A DNA stretch of 38,201 nt from Sphaeroforma sirkka (GCA_001586965.3 LUCW03001397.1:235001-273201); one strand, 5' to 3'; counted from the stretch's first letter, positions 10,501-23,694 are shown. Notes: a model not told the origin generated them from the letters alone. Translations and numbers: made by a program.

Positions 10501-11259
10501 TGAAGCTGCTGCGAAGCTTGCCAATAGCTGACACTAGGCCACGACGATCAGTGGAACACCGAGTGTGGATTCAAACATGCCCAAAACATTGTATGTGAAA
10601 CACTGAGTGCGGATTCAAACATGCCCAAAACATTTGTTTGTGTATCACTGAGTGTGGATTCAAACATGCCCAAAACATTTGTTTGTGTATCCGCGATGAC
10701 GCTTTCCCTTCGGCTCGCATTGAAGAAATGAAGCAGAGCATACTGACACTATTGCTATCTCTCAGCATACTCGTTAACAGACCTGAACGAACAGAACAAA
10801 CAACTAGTACATAATCGTAACAAAACACGTACGGGAATTGAACTGAACGCTTTGGACCTTTCAACTTACTTTTGAAAATCTTCAGTCTTAAGATCAGAAT
10901 CTATCGTCAAACCATTGACTGGTACTTTACTTTCACCCCATCTGGCTTTGGCGTAGCGCAAGATCTTGTTACCTTTTTTCTTAGTTTTCTTAGCCGCTTT
11001 TAAGGAAGTAACTACATCTGCTGCTTCCTTTAACTGTTCGTACATCAGAAAGGTTACATATAAAGAACTTGAAAACTCGATATTAAATTTTTATCATAAT
11101 TCATTAAACTGAGCAAGTTGGGTACACATTGTATAGGCGACTGACGTCGAAAATCCATACCTGTGGAGAATTATCGTTTGTATCGCCATTCTTCGGTCCT
11201 TCAGTCATGAAATCAGGCACTGCGCCAGTTTTGAATTTGATATCCGCTGTAGCTCCCAT
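7550..11259 (-). CDS. RGS-LOV blue-light photoreceptor, paralogue 1 (8 exons, 443 aa)
   Basis: Exons on -: 11161-11259, 10870-11033, 10295-10445, 9956-10074, 9208-9462, 8710-8927, 8080-8291, 7550-7663. All junctions are GT-AG and keep frame from ATG (11259) to TAG. Residues 47-68 are Lys/Arg-rich (KKTKKKGNKILRYAKARWGE). Residues 89-262 form an RGS domain, which speeds GTP hydrolysis by G-alpha. The G-alpha contacts are kept: E126-N127 in SENLIFW, N164 in SINIS, D246 and R250 in MDCFPRF. An acidic insert of about 50 residues (179-230) splits the RGS domain before its last helices. Residues about 312-420 are a LOV domain: CVTIST, SFVNPEF, then GRNCRFLQ with photoactive Cys353, NYCKDG, F.NLL and the flavin-contact Gln in VGVQYD. 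The protein ends in a short helix (SKIASLSTILDFL). Predicted role: light-dependent control of G-protein signalling, perhaps at the membrane. Domain calls are firm; the light response is inferred from the family. Confidence 0.9.
10556..10691. repeat. 45-bp tandem repeat, three units, in intron 2 of RGS-LOV 1
   Basis: CACTGAGTG(T/C)GGATTCAAAC...GCCCAAAACATT units start at about 10557, 10601 and 10646. They lie wholly inside intron 2 (10446-10869) and have no counterpart in paralogue 2. Confidence 0.85.
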
Positions 11260-13987
11260 TGTATATCAAATGCTCTTAATCTAGCTTCCTGACTAAAGCT
11301 TCATCAAATTGTCAATACAGCAATATATATACATAGTGGTGAAATTTGAATCATTCAAAGATGGTCAGAAAGATTGTTGTCGAAAATATGTGAGATTTTC
11401 TTGTCCGATTACAGAATTCCCACTTGGTATGTATGTACACAGTACAGCATGACGGTTTTACTTTCATGTGATGGTTTATAGCCCGCGGGTTTTACATACG
11501 AATGAAGACCGAATGTGCAATAGAAATACGACTTTTCGTGAGTCACGACCCTCTCTCTAGAGAGAAGAAATAAAATAATATGCCTGATCGGACTATTGTC
11601 CGAAGGACGATTATTTGCACGCTTTGAATTAGGCACAAATGCTGACTTCTGTAGAGTACAGAGTTACGGACTACACTGAGAGCCAGTCAGTCAAGAGTTG
11701 TCTATTTTTTAAAATAATAAATACGTGATCTAGACAAGGTTACAGGTTTAAAATATTTATATTTTATTTGCGTAAATATGTTTATAAATGTACATATGTG
11801 TACATAACCACATATACATATATAAAACCCAACCCCTTGGCCGCCTTGGCGTGCCGTACAGCAGTAACAGGCGGCCAGCACTACTGAGCACTCTGCCGGG
11901 GGGGGTGGAGCACTGAGCAGTGGTGAGTTAACTGGTGTACTGTAGGACGGGTAGGCTGTACACGAGAGTGTTTATATGTAATATGATAGCAGCCTGGCTG
12001 CCTGAGTAGTGAGTATGTAGTATTCTGTATTTACATTTTTACATTCTGAGGCCTGACCAGGTCTGGAAGAACGCTCCGGCCTCTGAAGTCTCAGCCTCTC
12101 AGGCCTGCGGTCGGTCTGCGACTCTGCGCCTGCGGCTTAGCGCCGCCTTAGGCCCTGAGCCCTGAGTACTCGAGAAATTCGATTTTTAGAAGGAATTCAA
12201 CTTGTGTTTCTTTCTTTTATATTCATATGCTTCTCATTGTACAAATTTAATATGAAGATTTTATCACTCAAGTTGACTCTAAAACAACTGAATCGACGTG
12301 CAAGTTGAAATTCCTGTAGATTCGAAGCTTTTTCGAGCTATGTGTTTACGAGAGACTACGCGAGTATGGTGCTGTTTGTATGCAGTATGCACTATGTATG
12401 CTGATTCAATTTGGGGGGGGTTAATTTTTTTAAATAAATTGAATAAAATCGTCGTTTGACTCTATAATATTCACTCAATAATTTTAACTGATACTCTTTT
12501 TAAAAACATTGTACTCCATCACAACCTTTGAGTGAGTATTTTTCTTTTCTTTTTTCGAACGTACATACATATGTATTTTCACTATTTTGTCTGGAAATAA
12601 AGGCGGCGCTGAAAGCCTGAGAACTGAGAACTGCCTGAAACAAGCATAGGTGTATGGTGGGGGCAATGAGACTTTTGCATGGACAATGGGCTCATGATAT
12701 TGAAATATTGATCTTGGCCCTCGATTCTGCTACTGAAAGTAGAGCAGACCCAGCGTCCCAACCTCCAACCTCCAGGGCAGGCATATCAAAGGTGGCTGAC
12801 AGCCGGCAGCCAACACTGCGTTCTAGAGGTACCCGTCTTCACGACAATCCGTTTCTGTACTATTTTTTTTTGAGAAGGTGTCTCATTTACAGTACTCAGT
12901 AGTCAGGAGGGGTGATGGTGTACTATAGTGCAACAGAACATTGAGCAAAAACTCTATTGTATCTGATATCAGATTGCAGGATGAGGTCGGGCTCTCATAT
13001 GCCCCTCTCCGCTACGTCTGCTCATATATTCTAACTGATAGCAGACCAAGCGCCCATACGAGATCCAGTTTCTCTTCTACTTCTCACATACCTATCTCAA
13101 CACGACTTGGCAATGCCTAGCAATCCTGGTAGTACCACTAGGAGTGCGGAATATAACATGAACGGTCAGTTTGAACATGGCACACTGGGAGGTACAGCCT
13201 GTACATTTGGGTATTTAGTATAGTGGAGGTTTTTTAGGGTTTTAGGGTTTACTACCCTGTCGTGGCAACATATGAAGACAATCAAACAGATAAATAGTAC
13301 CCATGCCAAAGTCAGGATATACAAAGGAATATATCCTCACTGGAATATGCCTTAAAGAACGGTCTTTATGTCTATCATAACCTGTGAAGTACACTTGCAG
13401 GGATTCTTTAAGTTGAGACAGCATCGAGAGAGTGCGAGAGATTGTTGACTGTAGATGTACTAGTTGACTGATTCGGCCTGATAAGAAATTACCTGATTTG
13501 CGCAACACGAATGTTCCGACTGCAAACTTCGCGCGGAAGGTAGTGATTTTGAGTGATTATGCAGTATATGTAGATATATTACTGTCGCTATAAAAATGGT
13601 CATACTTACAAATAAATCAATGGACTCGATTAAATATCAGTAAATACATTGGCACTTTTTGACCCGGACAACAGATCACAGGAGATTTAAAAAGGGTTGT
13701 CAGCATTGATATAGGGCAATATAGTTCACTTTAGCAGATAAGGTTCCTACCATGAAAATATACTGTTGTTAGAGAGCGCTCGCGTAATGAGTGATATATT
13801 CGAATCCGTTAACTCGATGTAAATACTTGTGAGTGTTTCCCATCACTATTTTATCTGAAGCACAAGGCTAGTTCCCATACAAAAATCTACAAATGAGCTT
13901 ACAATTCTTATTTATTGAGTTAGTTGAAAAATCATCCCAGCATCGATATTTGTGTGTATATACATTATTTTTTTAAACGGGCACTAT
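11260..13987. other. Region between the acidic-protein gene and RGS-LOV 1
   Basis: It holds the presumed promoter of RGS-LOV 1 and the 3' flank of the acidic gene. Segments at 11820-12180 and 12600-12900 are richer in GC than their surroundings and full of short CTGAG/CCTGAG-type words; they look like an unidentified repeat. A G-run lies at 11898-11905 and another near 12412. A - strand frame at 13242-13508 (88 residues) has no recognised domain. Two TTTTAGGG units lie near 13230-13248. No gene is called. Confidence 0.5.
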
Positions 13988-16900
13988 TCACATGTCTGGC
14001 GCCTCGTCATCGCCCCCCTCATCATTATCTTCTTCAGGGTAGTCGTCCTCTTCTGGTTCGTCATTGGACTTTTGCAGTCAAATGCAATTAAAGTGATTGT
14101 TAGTATATAAAACATTCGAAAGAATCCCTTGATAAATATTTCGTACTTGGTCAGTACACGGACTGACTAATATGAATAGATCTTGTCACGTCAAGCGTCG
14201 CGCTTCGCTTTCAATCAGAGGCAGTATGTTTCGCTATAGTATTTAGACGCTATCGTTTCACACGAATTGCGAGCTTAAATAACGACTCTACTGGCAATCA
14301 CTTGAAATACTACAATCATTCAGAATAATAGGTGTCATTTTCGCTTATTGCACACACCTTGTTTTTGTCCACGACTTCCACATCTTCTTCGTCAACCATA
14401 CTCGCCTTTTTCTTGTTTGAACTGTCCATCAGTATTGAATCCATGCTGGGCTTGTCCTTTACGTCATCTTCACTTTCATCCTTATTTTCGGAAGTAGTTA
14501 GTGTTTGGCTGAGTAGATTCAGGTCCTTCTCCATCTCGTCCAACTTGTTCTCTACATCATCAGCCACCTTAAGAGAGGGTTTGGAAGGAGCTGTGTCTTT
14601 GGTTGCTGCTGCCAACTTCTGCAACTCTTGAATCGCCTTAGCTTTGACCATATCAGCTTCATCGGCTGCTTCGTCTTTTGATGTGTTTTCAACTGTATCG
14701 AACTGACTTTCTTCTGTATCTTTGGTTGCTGCTGCCAACTTGTGCAACTCTTCAATGGCCTTAGCTCTGGCCACATCAGCTTCCTTGGCCGATGCGTCCT
14801 GTGATGTGTTCTTAGCTGTATCGGATTGGCTTTCATCGGCATTCTTGTCCGTGTCTGTGCATTTAGGATGCGAACTTGCACGTTATTGATTGCAGTATGT
14901 ATGTGATATAATCTTGTTCTCCTTCTGAATATACTTAATCCGAGCACTCGAAAAGGGATATGTTAAACTGACCGAGATGCTTATATACGCTTTTAGACTA
15001 TGCCGCAAACTCTGGATCTAAAGCGGACGAAAACTAAGCAATTGGTATAGCACTCTCCATGAAGCAAGAACCACGATAAATCAAAACATCAACACTCCAA
15101 TCTAGGACTGAGTCAACTGGGGAGCAATGTATATATTATCTCACCTGCGCCTGTTTCATTCTCATTATTATCAGCGACACCCTCTGCATCATCATCGCCC
15201 TCGACATCCTTTTCTTCTTCATCCACAGCCTTGCTTCCGGATTTGATCTTGTTGCCCTTCAAGTCAGACTCGGTATCCGCAACTGTCTCCTCTGTTTCTT
15301 CACCTTCCTCAGCACTTCCGTCATCGTTTTCTTCATCCTCGGCTGCGTCGGCTTTAGAACCCTTCTTGTCATCTTCCGCCTGGTCCCCTTTATCCTTCGT
15401 GGTCTTTATCGTGTTCTCCTTTTCATCATTCTCATCGGCATCATCATTGTCATCTTCTTCCTCGACAGCTTTCGATCCTTCGCCCTTGGCTGTTTCCGTT
15501 TTGTCGTTTTTATCAACTTCGTCTTCGTCCTCATCTTCATTCGATTCGACATCAGTATCGTCTTTGCCACTATTTTCAGATTTGACCTTCACAGCCTTAT
15601 CATCTTCATCATTCTCGCTGTCATCCTGCTTGACCTTTGATTTTTCTGAAGTGTCATCATCTGCCTTGTCGTCTCCATCACCATTTTTATTTTCGCCCGC
15701 ACTCTCCTCCTTAGCATCATCAACGTCATTTGTCAACATTTTTTTATCATCAACATCCTCTTCATTCTCTCCTTCTTCGCTGTTCTCATCATCACCCTTA
15801 TCATCATCATCCTTATCAATATCATCATCATCATCATCTCTGTCAGCAGCGCTTTTCTTGTCATCGCTGTCATCACTGTCATCCTCCTCATCATCATCAT
15901 CTTTTTGCTAGCAGTAGTTTTCTTTGTCATCGCTGTCACCATCGTCATCCTCCTCCTCATCATCATCTTTGTCAGCAGTGCTTTCCTTGTCATCGCTGTC
16001 ATCATCGTTATCCTCCTCATCATCATCTTTTTCAGCAGTGCTTTTCTTGTCATCGCTGTCATCATCGTCATCATCCTCCTCATCATCATCTTTGTCAGCA
16101 GTGCTTAAGCTTCTTTGTCATCGCTGTAATCATCGTCATCCTCCTCATCATCTTTTGTCAGTAGTGTTTTTTCTTGTCGGCGATGTCATCATCGTCATCC
16201 TCCTCATCATCATCTTTGTCAGCAGCGCTTTTTTGTCATCGCTGCTGTCATCGCTGTCATCCTCCTCATCATCATCATCTTTTGCCAGCAGTGTTTTCCT
16301 TTGTCATCGCTGTCATCATCATCGTCATCCTCATCATCATCATTTTGTCAGTAGTGCTTTCCTTATCATCATCGCTGTCATCATCGTCATCCTCATCATC
16401 ATCTTTTGTCAGTAGTGCTTTTTTGTCATCATCGTTAAATGTCATCATCGTCATCCTCATCATCATCATCTTTTGTCAGCGGTGCTTTTCTTTGTCGGCG
16501 ATGTCATCATCGTCATCCTCCTCATCATCATCTTTGTCAGCAGTAGTGCTTAAATCATCATCGCTGTCATCATCGTCATCCTCCTCATCATCATCTTTGT
16601 CAGCAGTGTTTTTCTTGTCATCGCTGTCATCATCGTCATCCTCCTCATCATCATCATTTTGTCAGCAGTGCTTTTTTGTTTGTCATCGCTGTGTCATCAT
16701 CGTCATCCTCCTCATCATCATCTTTTGTCAGTAGTGTGTTTTTTGTCATCGCTGTCATCATCGTCATCCTCCTCATCATCATCTTTTGTCAGCAGTGTTT
16801 TTTTTGTCATCGCTGTGTCATCATCGTCATCCTCCTCATCATCGTCTTTTGTCAGTAGTGTTTTCTTGTCATCGCTGTCATCATCGTCATCCTCCTCATC

Positions 16901-17810
16901 ATCATCTTTGTCAGCAGTGCTTTTCTTGTCATCGCTGTCATCATCGTCATCCTCCTCATCATCATCTTTGTCAGCAGTGTTTTTTCTTTGTCATCGCTAA
17001 TCATCATCATCGTCATCCTCCTCATCATCATCTTTGTCAGCAGTGCTTTTCTTGTCATCGCTGTCATCATCGTCATCCTCATCATCATCTTTGTCAGCAG
17101 TGCTTTCCTTGTCATCGCTGTCATCATCGATGTCATCATCCTCCTCATCATCATCTTTTGTCAGCAGTGCTTTTCTTGTCATCGCTGTCATCATCGTCAT
17201 CCTCCTCATCATCATCTTTGTCAGCAGTGCTTTCCTTGTCATCGCTGTCATCATCGTCATCATCTTTGTCAGCAGTGCTTTTTCTGTCATCGCTGTCATC
17301 ATCGTCATCCTCCTCACCATCATCGTCGTCGTCGTCGTCTTCTCCTTTCTTGACTGCACCGTCATTGACTTCATCATCGTCATCATCATTCCTAAACTTA
17401 GTTTGTGTGGCTTTTTTAGAGGTAGACTCACCCTCGTCATTGTCCTCCCCCTTCGATGATTTCTTATCATCACCCTCATCATCATCGTCACTGCCTTCGA
17501 CGACTTTCTTTTTACTCTAATAGAAGTATATGATGTGGTTTCAAGGCGTGAATATATGTATCTATTTGCAAAAAGGTGTCAGAAGGCACACACTAGGATG
17601 TCTCCTTTATATATTGTATCACCACATATTCGATTTACATATGTGTAGGTATATCAGTATATAAGTAAGAACTCACATGTGCTGCAGTATATAGGTATGT
17701 ACATAGGTACATAGATATACAGAAATATATAAGCGGATGAATATAGATATATATATCTATACCTATATATACCAATAAATAGACATAACAAAAACAAAAA
17801 ACAAAAATAA

Positions 17811-17883
<73 letters not shown>

Positions 17884-18266
17884 TATATATATATATATAT
17901 ATATACAAGTCTATATAAATTGAAAAAGAGTATACTGTTATGCGTTGATGTATATACATGCAGAGATATATATGTTTACCTATATATACATATACATATA
18001 TATATAAAATATATATATATATGGATATATTTATTTAAATATATATACACATCCATTTTCTATTTCTGTTTCTATATATATATATATATATATGCATGTG
18101 TGTATGCATGTATGTAAATATATTTTTATGACACAGTCCAAACGACATATGTATATATATACATATATATAATATGTAATATATATAATATATATATGCG
18201 TACGCACGCATGTATATATATATGCATACATATATATGGACATATATATACAATGATGTATGTGTA

Positions 18267-18299
<33 letters not shown>

Positions 18300-19108
18300 T
18301 GATGATGATGATGATACATGTATGCATTATGTGTATACATATATATATATTATTACATAGCATATATATATATTAATATCATATATAACAATAATCAGTA
18401 ATAATATATATGTATATATATTTATAATCGATTATGTATTATATATATATGCATACACATGCACACACACACACACATAATCATATGTAACATATATTAT
18501 ATATATATATATTATATATATATAATAATATATATATATATATAATATATATTATAATAACTATATATATATATATATATATGTATATCAATATAATATA
18601 TATATATATATGTATGTTATTTATATCGATTATTTTTATATAATATATATGCATACACATGGCACATGTACATGCATAATGCATATATAATGCATATATA
18701 TAATGTACATACATATATATAAACAGGATATTCTTATTTTATTCAAAAATATTAATAAAAAAAGAATGCATGTAATACATGTATGTATATATATGTATGT
18801 ATATGCATATATATATATATGAATGAACATATACACATATATATGTTTGCATGCGTGTATGTTTTACACAAATATATATATATATACATTTGTACACGTT
18901 ATACATTGCATAATGTTTGTATACATCATATATATATATATATGCATATATATATATACAATGTATATATGTATGTATATGATATATATGTGTGTCTGTG
19001 TAATATATATATATATATATATATATATAATGCCCATGTATGTTAGCCCACATACATCAGTGTATGAGTTACAAACACACACACTCATCCATCTCACTCC
19101 ACAGGCAT

Positions 19109-19206
<98 letters not shown>

Positions 19207-19247
19207 CATATATATATGATGTGTGTGTGTGTGTGTGTGTATATATC

Positions 19248-19314
<67 letters not shown>

Positions 19315-21090
19315 ACATTATTTTTTATAGAAATAGAAATTCATTCATGTATACGCTTACGTCCTTGTCATCCTCATCATCCTCATCATCATCATCATCA
19401 TCATCGTCATCATCACTGCCTTCATCGTCCTCATCATCCTCATCACCTGACACTTGCTTCGATTTACTGCTGACAGTCACCTTGTCATCATCCTCCTCTT
19501 CCGCATCAGAATCGTCTTCATCATCATCTTCGTCATCCTCGACTTTTTTTAGGCTTGATTTTATCATCTACAGGTGTTGAGAACAAAAGATATTAACGCA
19601 AGCATTTGCTATGAAATCATCAATATTCGCAAAGTAGACCATGTCAAATTTATGGTAGGCCTTGATGACATGTGCTTATCGACATAGGTTTGCGTAAGTA
19701 TGATTTGAGTCCCATGATAATGCGCTGGATGGGGAAAGTCCAAAACCTGCCGAGCATGCAGACATATCACCATTATTGCACGTGGATTAAGCAGCGCTCA
19801 GTCCGCGAACAATACAATTTGATGGCATTCATGAACATGATTGGACAATATCGATTCGAATTCTATACCCAATGACTTTACACTCTACGCCAAGAGTCCA
19901 AGCCAAATGCAGCAAAGGTGAGATGTGAGTGTACCATTTATGTCCCAATTTACACTACAACTTTATTTTATGAAATACTTGACATAAGTGCACAGACCAG
20001 GATACTCAACAACACGATGCTAACACCCGAATAGAGTGAGCAGTACAGATCAGTGCAAAGGAATTCTGCTATGGAACTACAAAATGCTTTAGAACGAATC
20101 GCGAGAATAAAGCACGTTTGTGGTCCTATTTCCAAATCGCAACTAAACTTTTTACGTTACCTTATTGTGTAGCATTTTTTTCTCATTTCCGACTTACCTC
20201 ATTTTGCTTCTGTGAGATTTTACTCTGCAGCTTCTTGCCTGTGGAGCTTTCCTTGCCATTGAGGTCTAGGCTTTCCTGGGACTACAACAGAAAAACTATT
20301 TTTGAGTACATTATATTTGTACCTCAATTCTGAATGGCATATCGCAAGATACATAGTAGCGCTTGTGACTGATTGACAATTGAAAACTCGACTTGAGAAA
20401 TCGATACTAGCCTGCATCGTAAAAGGTGCAACTCTCACAAATGCACGAGTACGATTATTCACACCAACAAAATATGCTATTCACTTGGCCGTGTATAATG
20501 AACCCCATTTCAGGTCAATTGAAAGTAGTGGCGGTTCTCAGACATGTTTATCTTGGGTTCTTTATGCGCCAGAATTGCATGCCTTAGAATGACAATTAAG
20601 TCGCTACATATAGTACGCTAGCATTGCAAAATCAATTTGGGACAAAGTTCTAGCCTTGATAAGAACTGAATCTTACAAATAAAAAACCTCTGATCCATCC
20701 ACGTATCTCTCTTGTGAGAATATTAAAAGGTACACGATAGATAGAGCACTATCCAATCAATCTTAGATATTGCACGCTCAAAATGACGTCTAAACTGCAA
20801 GCCCCTGAAAAATATACTTTAATACAAACGGGAGGCACCCTTCTTACCTCTTCAAACCGTACCAAAGTGCTATTTGTCCTAGTCATCACCCATAGTGAGC
20901 ATCCCAGGAATATGAATACCACTATCAGAAGCAAACTCTTCTGATAGGGTTTTTTACGCCGCTTGCTCATCGGCTTGAACGATCGTTGCTTTCGATTCAT
21001 GAATTCAGATGGGCTTCCCATAGTGTCGATATCCAGTGTAGAACTCTCAGACTTGTTGCTCAACAGTGGTACGCTAGCCTTTTCACTCAT
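13988..21090 (-). CDS. Type II membrane protein with very acidic tail (multi-exon; repeat exon disrupted)
   Basis: I do not recognise a family. Supported exons on -: 20848-21090, 20198-20281, 19361-19567, one starting at 17516, one ending at 15145, then 14358-14854 and 13988-14068 (stop TGA). Junctions are GT-AG and in phase. Exon 1 has a basic stretch ([11 protein letters not shown]) followed by one hydrophobic segment ([17 protein letters not shown], about residues 53-69), so the N-terminus should be cytosolic and the rest lumenal or extracellular. The remainder is mostly Asp/Glu/Ser/Lys. Exon 14358-14854 holds two copies of a roughly 42-residue unit with (R/K)[15 protein letters not shown], probably helical. 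Such tails can act as low-affinity Ca2+ or cation buffers, but that is speculation. Between 17516 and 15145 the reading frame runs into the 60-bp minisatellite and is broken several times. A good donor, GTGAGT, at about 17430 leaves open that the array is spliced out. Confidence 0.65.
15840..17330. repeat. 60-bp minisatellite encoding Asp-rich repeats, about 25 units
   Basis: On - the unit reads about [20 protein letters not shown]. Units vary by loss or gain of ATG/GAT triplets and by single-base changes in A runs (GACAAAG versus GACAAAAG). The single-base changes move the acidic frame to a stop or to a Met-rich frame. The unit is a multiple of three, so open frames appear on both strands. 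This explains the long Ser-, His- and Ile/Val-rich frames on +, which are not genes. Confidence 0.9.
17517..19360. repeat. Intron of the acidic-protein gene made of AT/TG/GA microsatellites
   Basis: It lies between the exon starting at 17516 and exon 19361-19567. It contains (AT)n around 17819-17848, (GA)n around 17850-17880, further AT blocks, an uninterrupted (AT)n of about 90 bp at 19112-19203, a (TG)n near 19220, and another (AT)n at about 19256-19310. No coding sequence is seen; Tyr/Ile-rich frames here are repeat translations. Confidence 0.85.
19568..20197. other. Intron 2 of the acidic-protein gene, with an unexplained + strand frame
   Basis: The intron runs between exons 20198-20281 and 19361-19567. 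On + it holds a 67-residue frame at 19672-19875 (with [20 protein letters not shown]) whose composition is protein-like. It may be a decayed transposon piece. No domain is recognised. Confidence 0.45.
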
Positions 21091-21303
21091 TGCACGTAGG
21101 CGAACAAACGGAATGAATAGCGCAACTCTGATGGATGTGAGTCAAGGAAATAGACGCCCCTATGATTTTATTAATTTTATCTGTACTTTACATACTATTT
21201 AGTGTTCTTTCTCTCTCAAATGTTCTGGCAGAGAGCTTGACCGGCAGACGCCTGAGGCACGGATATGCAAATCACTCGGGAGCTCACTTGAATTGACACA
21301 TCA

Positions 21304-21330
21304 GGGGGGTGGGGGGTCAGGGCCGCAGGG
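21304..21330 (+). promoter_or_regulatory. Potential G-quadruplex motif upstream of the acidic-protein gene
   Basis: Four G-runs (6, 6, 3 and 3 G) are separated by loops of 1, 3 and 5 bases, which meets the usual G3+N1-7 rule. It lies about 214 bp upstream of the ATG at 21090, on the strand that would be the template, in a short GC-rich island. An octamer ATGCAAAT is at 21265-21272. Function is inferred only from position. Confidence 0.45.
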
Positions 21331-22386
21331 CCAGCCGGCCAGAGTTTTCAGAAGAAAAAATCGAGATGGCAACGGGCCAAAAGTGGTCGTAACCAAGGGG
21401 CAACCGGAAATAGAATTGTAAGATCTACCAATCCGATTATCGGATTACTTTTGTGAGTCATAACAACTGTTTTGTGTGCCAATGTTTTTTGTGTTTGGGC
21501 TTGCGCCTTGTACGGGCCGGGTTATTTTTTTGTTTTTGTTTTGTTTTAGTTTTTGTTTTTGTTTTTTTTGTTTCTTTTTGTTTCTTTTTATTAACAAGCA
21601 GCATTCTCTTGTCCGACGTTAATCTTTTTTTTTTTGGAAGGCTATGCTATGATTCTTCCGTTCACTCTCATATATTTACTTTTTCATTCTCCCTACTCTC
21701 TAAAATAGTCATAATAGAGAGATGTTGATACTAGTATGAATTTAAGACTCTACGGAATACGGAGTTCGGACTATGGTGCGCCTAATGGCTGATGAGCGAA
21801 GCGATGCGTCGACGACCGACTTTATCGAAATCAGCCATTCGGCATACATACGGACTATGTAAACAGTAGAAACAGTCTACGACTCTGCGAGTCTGGTTCT
21901 CTGACTCTTTGGCACTCTGGCACTCTACGCCTCTGCGTCTCTGCGTCTCTGCATCTCTGCATCTCTCCAATATAGATATGCCGAGCCGCTGACGCTTTAT
22001 TAGTATTATACGGCACAGGTTGTTACTGGATTTAAATACCGAAGTTGAATAGAGAAATTCGGATTAAGACTTTAATAGTACAATATGTATATGGTGAAAT
22101 TGGGCAGTTCCGGGGTAGCCTCAAATACCGCACTACTCTATACAGGCCATGATCCATAGAAGGTATTAAGATGAATTGTGAATTTTTGTTCCTTTCGTGA
22201 GTGAATAAACTTAAATGCGACACACACTAGTATGCACACGTATGAATTAATGTGTCTATAGCAAGGAAATAAACAGTTCAACAATACACAGGGTGCTCGA
22301 GTCTGTGAAAAAACTTTGGATAGGGGAGCAGATAATATGTACGTCATTACACACACAAACAAAGCAAATATGTATCTGAGGATTTT

Positions 22387-22387
22387 T

Positions 22388-22471
<84 letters not shown>

Positions 22472-22684
22472 TATGTATGTATAGTGTATTTACATGCACG
22501 TAAGCATGTATCTGTGTATGTATATGTATATATATATAGAGAAAGATATATATTGTGTTATTTATGTACGTCAGCATGCATCTGTATATATATATATATA
22601 TATACAGTACATGCGTGATGATGATGTGCGTGTCCGCGTCCGTGTCGGTTGTCCGTGTGTGCATATCTGTTCCAGAATATCGAT

Positions 22685-22763
<79 letters not shown>

Positions 22764-22948
22764 GTATGTATGCGTGCGTACATGCATTTATGCATTACAT
22801 ACATTATTGTACATTAGTATTTGCTATTATTACAATTATTATCATTATGTGATGGCATTTTATATATTTTATGTTTTTTTTTATATATTATATATATATA
22901 TGTACGTAATATGCATATATAATATATATATATATAATATTATTATAT

Positions 22949-22982
<34 letters not shown>

Positions 22983-23147
22983 ATACATGTACATGCGTGT
23001 ATGCATTTCCATGCATATATACCATTCATTATTAGTGTTGCTTATTATTACAACTCATTAATCATTATATGATTGGCGTTTATTTTATATTTATATTTTA
23101 TTTTATATGTATATATTACATATGCATGCACATTACATGCATAATAT

Positions 23148-23195
<48 letters not shown>

Positions 23196-23654
23196 CATGC
23201 AAACATATAACCCATAAAACGTGTGTGTGTGTAAAACAAAACATCATATATGTAATATATAATAATATATATATACGTATATATATATACATATATACAT
23301 ATATATATTGATAGTGCGTAAAAAGCACAATATATATATGATATACACACGTATATGCATATGCATGCATGCGCATGTGCATGCACATATACATACAGAT
23401 ATTACATGTACGCATATGCATATGCATAATGCGCACGTGCGCATAAATATATATTTGCAAATAAAAATGTAAATTATGTATAACACTGTTACATATTACT
23501 CATGTCGCAGACGTATGGGTTGGCGTTCATAAATTTGTTTGCATGCATCAAACATTGAATATGGCATATATACATGAGCGTACAAACGCATATATGTGTC
23601 CTGTACGTGTGTTATGCATATCAATATTTGAATATGTATGTAGATAAACATGAA

Positions 23655-23694
<40 letters not shown>

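Noticed and set aside
12654..12902. 82-residue + strand frame
   Set aside because: No domain, no conserved-looking text, and it ends in a T-run; treated as chance.
13230..13248. Interstitial telomere repeat (TTTTAGGG twice)
   Set aside because: Only two units in T-rich sequence; chance occurrence is likely.
15231..17520. Long + strand frames rich in Ser, His/Cys or Ile/Val
   Set aside because: They are other-frame readings of the Asp-rich - strand repeat and neighbouring acidic exons; the 60-bp unit lacks stops in these frames by composition.
17920..19320. Tyr/Ile-rich open frames on both strands
   Set aside because: Translations of AT and TG microsatellites; no exon signals, no protein-like composition.
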